Part shown: piece by piece, positions 23,889 through 29,235 of the stretch
How the letters are laid out: each line of letters opens with the position of its first letter
Position numbering within the stretch: the first letter of the stretch is position 1
Origin: Ferrovibrio sp036381655
GTDB taxonomy: Bacteria; Pseudomonadota; Alphaproteobacteria; Ferrovibrionales; Ferrovibrionaceae
NCBI RefSeq assembly: GCF_036381655.1
Contig: NZ_DASVCJ010000033.1
Coordinates: forward strand, 1 to 29,235
Length of the DNA stretch: 29,235 nucleotides
Reading direction: 5' to 3'
Position numbers and translations under genes: made by a program
The notes under the pieces: generated by a model
Told to the model about the DNA's origin: nothing
The model's input: the letters and a program-made list of their open reading frames with translations, nothing else
The model's database searches: none

Positions 23889-25936
23889 AATGGATCGCGA
23901 TTGTCCTGGTCGTTCTGATCGCTGCGGCCGTAGCCGCCTTGATGACGATCGACGTCAACCGCTTCAAGCCGGAGATCGTTTCGGCGGTGGAGAATGCCAC
24001 CGGCCGTAAGCTGGAGATTGCCGGAGATTTGAAGCTGTCGTTATTCCCCATCCCCGGAGTCTCGGTAAAGAATGTCTCATTCGCCAATGCCTCTTGGGGC
24101 AGCCGTCCGGCGATGGCGACCATTGGCGAATTCGCAGTGCAGCCGGAATTGCTGCCCTTGCTGCATCAGCAGATCGTGATCAACCGGCTGGTCCTGACTG
24201 ATGTCGATCTTGTGCTGGAGAAAAACCGCCAGGGGCAGGCCAATTGGGAGTTCACCCCCAAACAGGCTCAGACGCCTGCGGCGCCAAAGGAGCAGAAGGA
24301 CAAGACTGCATCAAAGCAGGTCGGAAATTTGCCGGTGATCTCCGATATGCAGATGAAGAATATCAAAATCGCCTACCGCGATGCGCAAAGCGGCACGCAA
24401 GCGGATGTGGCGCTGAGTGAACTATCGGTCAAGGAGGTCGGCGACGACCAGCTCGCAACCAAGCTTGTGGCAGTCGTCAATGGACAGGCCATCGAGGCCA
24501 ATGGCACCCTGGGCAGCCTCGCCGAGCTGACGGCCCCGAGCCGCCCCTGGCCGATCAAGATGACGGTCAGCATTCCGAATGCAACGGCCAATGTCGACGG
24601 CACGATTGCACAGCCGCTGCAGGCCAAGGGCATTGCGCTCAAGTTCAGCGCCGATATCGGCGATCTGGCGAAACTGGCTGCCAGCTTCGGCAGTTCGGCG
24701 CCGGCGATCCCTGTGAAACTGCAGGGTCAGGTCAGGGATAGCGGACCGCAACGATACGCCCTGACCAACCTGACGGCCAACATTGCCGATAGCGATCTGA
24801 GTGGCGGCGGTGAAATCGCCCTGGGCGGCGCACGGCCCAGTCTGAAATTTGATCTGGCGTCGAAAAGTTTCGATATCGGCCCTTTGATGGGGCAGCCCGG
24901 TTCCGGAAAAGGCGGCGGCAATGCACCGGCGGGAAGCGGTACATCCGGCGGCGCAAAGAAGGCCGAAGGCCGTTTATTCAGCGATGATCCTCTGCCGCTG
25001 GATGGCTTGAAGGCAGTGGATGCAGAGATCGCCTATAAGGCCGAGCACTTCAAGGCACCGAAGCTGGACGCGCAGAACCTGATGCTGAATGCCAGCCTGA
25101 AGGACGGCGTTCTGAATATCAAGCCGCTCAGCTTTGGCGTGGCCGGCGGAAACATGAAGGCGAATGTGGCCTTGAATGGCGGCGCCAAGACCTTGGTCGC
25201 CAAAGTCGATGCAACCGGACTTATGCTCGCCGATTATCTACAGAAAAACGGCGTCAGCGATGTGCTGAGCCGGGGCGGCGCAACCGATGTCAATCTCGAT
25301 GTCACCAGCAAGGGCGCCAGCATGCACCAATTGATGGCTGGGTTGAACGGCAAGGCCATTCTGAAAGTAGGCGAGGGAGAGCTGAAGGAAGAATACATGC
25401 GCAGCTTCCTTCCGGAATTGGCCGATGCCGTTGGCGTGCTGGGCCGCGCCACAGCCAAGACGCAGCTTTATTGCGTGGTGTCGGGCATCGACATCAAGGA
25501 CGGCGTTGCGACCTCGAAGGCCCTGCTGGCGGAAACCGGCCGCATCACCATTGCCGGGGACGGCAATGTCAACTTGGGAACCGAGCAGGTTGACATGCGG
25601 CTTGTGCCGTCCTCACGCAGCGTTTCCGTTGGCGCCGCCTTGCCGCCGATCCGGGTGCGGGGGACGCTGAGCAAGCCGAGCTTTGCTCCCGATCCTGCCG
25701 CTCTCGCCAAGAGCGTCATCGGAACCGCGGCCGGTATAGCCGCCCTCGGGCCGCTGGCGATTCTTTCGCCGGCGCTGGGGGTAAGCGGCGGCGATGATTC
25801 GAAGACCGCATGCGACAAGGCCACGGCGCTTGCCGAAGGACGTCAGGTTCAACAGCCTGCTCCCTCGAAGCAGCAGCAACCGGGCAATGCCGTCGAGAAC
25901 CTGAAGAAAGGCTTGGGAAATCTGCTTGGTCGGTGA
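23876..25936 (+). CDS. AsmA family protein
   Basis: 686 residues. A single N-terminal transmembrane segment (about residues 5–25, KWIAIVLVVLIAAAVAALMT) precedes the AsmA-type start VNRFKPEIVSAVENATGRKL and GDLKLSLFPIPGVSVKNVSF. A Gly/Ser-rich linker lies near residues 340–360, and the C-terminal part from about 475 has the conserved LNGKAILKVGEGELKEEYMR and later RVRGTLSKPSFAPDP. AsmA proteins are inner-membrane-anchored, mostly periplasmic and belong to the group of beta-groove proteins implicated in lipid transport to the outer membrane. The start overlaps the HAD gene by 13 nt. Confidence 0.93.
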   Translation: MRALKWIAIVLVVLIAAAVAALMTIDVNRFKPEIVSAVENATGRKLEIAGDLKLSLFPIPGVSVKNVSFANASWGSRPAMATIGEFAVQPELLPLLHQQIVINRLVLTDVDLVLEKNRQGQANWEFTPKQAQTPAAPKEQKDKTASKQVGNLPVISDMQMKNIKIAYRDAQSGTQADVALSELSVKEVGDDQLATKLVAVVNGQAIEANGTLGSLAELTAPSRPWPIKMTVSIPNATANVDGTIAQPLQAKGIALKFSADIGDLAKLAASFGSSAPAIPVKLQGQVRDSGPQRYALTNLTANIADSDLSGGGEIALGGARPSLKFDLASKSFDIGPLMGQPGSGKGGGNAPAGSGTSGGAKKAEGRLFSDDPLPLDGLKAVDAEIAYKAEHFKAPKLDAQNLMLNASLKDGVLNIKPLSFGVAGGNMKANVALNGGAKTLVAKVDATGLMLADYLQKNGVSDVLSRGGATDVNLDVTSKGASMHQLMAGLNGKAILKVGEGELKEEYMRSFLPELADAVGVLGRATAKTQLYCVVSGIDIKDGVATSKALLAETGRITIAGDGNVNLGTEQVDMRLVPSSRSVSVGAALPPIRVRGTLSKPSFAPDPAALAKSVIGTAAGIAALGPLAILSPALGVSGGDDSKTACDKATALAEGRQVQQPAPSKQQQPGNAVENLKKGLGNLLGR

Positions 25937-25984
25937 GGGGAGGTCGATTGCCCGCTCAGCCTGGTGAGTTTATAAGCCCGGACC

Positions 25985-26689
25985 ATGAAACGTAGCTATA
26001 AGTCCGTCACGACAGGGCGGCGGGCCGACGGATCATACGAGATTCTGCTCGATGACCGTCCCCTGAAGACCCCGGCAAAGGCCGATCTGGCTCTGCCCAG
26101 CCGATCGCTGGCGGAAGCCATTGCGGCGGAATGGCAGGCGCAAGAGGGCGACATCAAGCCATTGCAGATGCCGCTGACCCGTCTGATCGCCACAGCAATC
26201 GACCGCATTGCTGTCGATCCCTCCGCGGCGATCGCGGAGATCGTCCGCTATGGCGACACCGACCTGCTGTCCCACTGGGCCGAAAGTCCGCAAGAACTGG
26301 TGACGCGCCAGGCAAGCATCTGGCAACCCCTGCTGGACTGGTTTCGGGCCCGCTATGATGCGCAGTTCCATGTCACCCAGGGGATCATCGCCGTAACCCA
26401 GCCCGAGACGCTGAAGCCCAGGTTGGAGAGCATATGCTCCGCGCTGACGCCTCTGCAGCTCACCGCCCTGCATGCCGCGACCACCACCACGAGCTCGGTC
26501 GTCATCGGCCTTGCCCTGCTGGAAGGGCGGCTCGATGCCGAAGCGGCGCATCGCGCCAGTCTTCTGGATGAACTGTATCAGGCTGAATTGTGGGGCGAGG
26601 ATGCCGAGGCGGCTGCCCGGCGGGCGGCGCTGCTGACGGACCTGCAGAACGTCGCCGAGTTCTTAAGCCGATCGAATGCCGCCGAGTAG
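25985..26689 (+). CDS. ATP12-family F1-ATPase assembly chaperone
   Basis: 234 residues. The family signature is near the N-terminus: YEILLDDRPLKTPAKADLAL and SLAEAIAAEWQAQEGDIKPL, then MPLTRLIATAIDRI and the central YGDTDLLSHWAESPQELVTR. In mitochondria ATP12 binds the F1 alpha subunit during ATP synthase assembly; alphaproteobacterial homologues are presumed to do the same in the cytoplasm. It starts 48 nt after asmA, with no strong ribosome binding site visible. A 201-nt gap separates it from pccB. Confidence 0.93.
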   Translation: MKRSYKSVTTGRRADGSYEILLDDRPLKTPAKADLALPSRSLAEAIAAEWQAQEGDIKPLQMPLTRLIATAIDRIAVDPSAAIAEIVRYGDTDLLSHWAESPQELVTRQASIWQPLLDWFRARYDAQFHVTQGIIAVTQPETLKPRLESICSALTPLQLTALHAATTTTSSVVIGLALLEGRLDAEAAHRASLLDELYQAELWGEDAEAAARRAALLTDLQNVAEFLSRSNAAE

Positions 26690-26691
26690 AA

Positions 26692-26742
26692 TTGCTCCAA
26701 CTTTACCTTTGCACATTGGGCATTGCCGCAGCGGAGCAAAGG
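26692..26742. promoter_or_regulatory. Overlapping inverted repeats upstream of pccB
   Basis: In the 201-nt gap before pccB, CCTTTGC (26706–26712) is matched by GCAAAGG (26736–26742), and TTGCTCC (26692–26698) by GGAGCAA (26733–26739). The right arms overlap, so the two pairings are mutually exclusive if formed in RNA. The TTTGC/GCAAA half-sites resemble the TTTGCAAA element I recall for the propionyl-CoA-responsive regulator PccR of Rhodobacter, but they are far apart. No clear −35/−10 pair is visible in the rest of the gap. Confidence 0.3.
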
Positions 26743-26890
26743 GTTAGGCTGGTATATCAGTTCCCATAAATCAGGCTTATCGGAGCTGCCGCCATACGGG
26801 CGCCGGCTATTTTGCCCCCGCGCCCGATATGCTATTGAGCCCCTACATTTCGTCATCGCCAGTTCATAAATACGCCCAACGGGGAGTTGC

Positions 26891-28423
<1,533 letters not shown>

Positions 28424-28446
28424 TCCGCCGGGGAGGACATCAGCAA

Positions 28447-29235
28447 ATGTTCAAGAAGATTCTTATCGCCAATAGGGGCGAAATCGCCTGCCGGGTGATC
28501 AAGACCGCCCGCAAGATGGGCATCAAGACCGTCGCCGTCCACTCCGAGGCCGACCGCGACGCGCTGCACGTGGAGATGGCCGACGAGGCGGTGTGCATCG
28601 GACCCGCGCCGTCGAAGGAATCCTACCTGGTAATGGACAGGATCATCGCCGCCTGCAAGGAAACCGGCGCCGAGGCCGTCCACCCGGGCTATGGATTCCT
28701 CTCCGAGAACGAGGCGTTCTCGCGCCGGCTTGAGGAGGAAGGCATCGTCTTCATCGGCCCCAAGCACTATTCGGTGGCGGCGATGGGCGACAAGATCGCC
28801 TCCAAGAAGCTCGCCCTCGAGGCGAAGGTCAACACCATCCCCGGTTACAACGACGCCATCTCCGGCCCGGAGCAGGCGGTGGAGATCGCACGCGGCATCG
28901 GCTATCCGGTGATGATCAAGGCCTCCGCCGGCGGCGGCGGCAAGGGCCTGCGGGTGGCGTTCAACGACCAGGAGGCCTTCGAGGGCTTCGCCTCCTGCCA
29001 GAACGAGGCGCGGAACTCCTTCGGCGACGATCGCGTGTTCATCGAGAAATTCGTCGAGGAGCCGCGCCACATCGAGATCCAGGTGATCGGCGACAGCTAC
29101 GGCAACGTGGTGTACCTCAACGAGCGCGAGTGCTCGATCCAGCGCCGGCACCAGAAGATGATCGAGGAATGCCCCTCGCCGGTGGTCGACGACCGCCTGC
29201 GCGACCGGCTGACCTGGGCGGCCACCACGGTTGCC
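28447..29235 (+). CDS. pccA: Acyl-CoA (propionyl-CoA) carboxylase alpha chain, N-terminal part
   Basis: 263 codons from ATG 28447 run off the window edge without a stop. The biotin carboxylase N-domain is clear: MFKKILIANRGEIACRVIKT, then VHPGYGFLSENEAF (79–92). The ATP-grasp domain begins with MGDKIASKKLALEAKV and has the glycine-rich loop KASAGGGGKGLR (158–169), followed by EARNSFGDDRVFIEKF and NERECSIQRRHQKMIEECPS. The chain carboxylates biotin with ATP and bicarbonate and partners with PccB. The biotin-carrier domain lies beyond the window, so propionyl-CoA rather than acetyl-CoA specificity is inferred from the pccB neighbour. Third codon positions are almost all G or C. Confidence 0.93.
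   Translation, partial: MFKKILIANRGEIACRVIKTARKMGIKTVAVHSEADRDALHVEMADEAVCIGPAPSKESYLVMDRIIAACKETGAEAVHPGYGFLSENEAFSRRLEEEGIVFIGPKHYSVAAMGDKIASKKLALEAKVNTIPGYNDAISGPEQAVEIARGIGYPVMIKASAGGGGKGLRVAFNDQEAFEGFASCQNEARNSFGDDRVFIEKFVEEPRHIEIQVIGDSYGNVVYLNERECSIQRRHQKMIEECPSPVVDDRLRDRLTWAATTVA

Overview
The window reads as a chromosomal segment of a high-GC alphaproteobacterium. The evidence is gene order and protein type: an unbroken tuf–S10–spc–alpha ribosomal run with adk after secY, no rpsD or rpmJ in the alpha cluster, KA-rich tails on L22 and L15, and an ATP12-family F1 chaperone (otherwise mitochondrial) next to propionyl-CoA carboxylase. The overall look fits a Rhodospirillales-type lineage, but I cannot name a genus.

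Bases 1–14359 are the translation/transcription block, all on the + strand: end of tuf, then rpsJ-rplC-rplD-rplW-rplB-rpsS-rplV-rpsC-rplP-rpmC-rpsQ (S10), rplN-rplX-rplE-rpsN-rpsH-rplF-rplR-rpsE-rpmD-rplO-secY-adk (spc), and rpsM-rpsK-rpoA-rplQ (alpha). Most junctions are under 35 nt or overlap. The exceptions carry structure. The rplO–secY gap holds a terminator-like hairpin with a T run. The adk–rpsM gap holds a near-consensus sigma-70-type promoter and a strong leader hairpin. The rpsK–rpoA gap holds two perfect-stem hairpins. A classic intrinsic terminator closes the block after rplQ.

Bases 14400–19985 (+): an exported HtrA/DegP-like protease, RarA 7 nt downstream, a small membrane-anchored protein of unknown function, an RluC-type 23S rRNA pseudouridine synthase, and a DUF3422 membrane protein overlapping rluC.

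Bases 20004–22729: a LysR-type regulator (−) divergent from an isochorismatase-family hydrolase (+), then on the − strand the queuosine enzyme QueF followed immediately by a lipoprotein with three Cys-pair repeats. The hydrolase and lipoprotein genes overlap tail to tail.

Bases 22828–29235 (+): a small exported charged protein, a HAD phosphatase and an AsmA-family protein linked by short overlaps, then the ATP12 chaperone, pccB and the start of pccA. From about 28140 to the end, synonymous codon choice becomes markedly more GC-ending than in the genes before it.

No tRNA, rRNA, CRISPR array, insertion sequence or phage gene was recognised. No gene-free stretch exceeds 300 bases; the longest (26690–26890) is 201 nt. 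Most of the window is conserved core genome. The least explained items are the leader structures in the ribosomal cluster, the repeat lipoprotein behind queF, and the codon-usage step in pccB.
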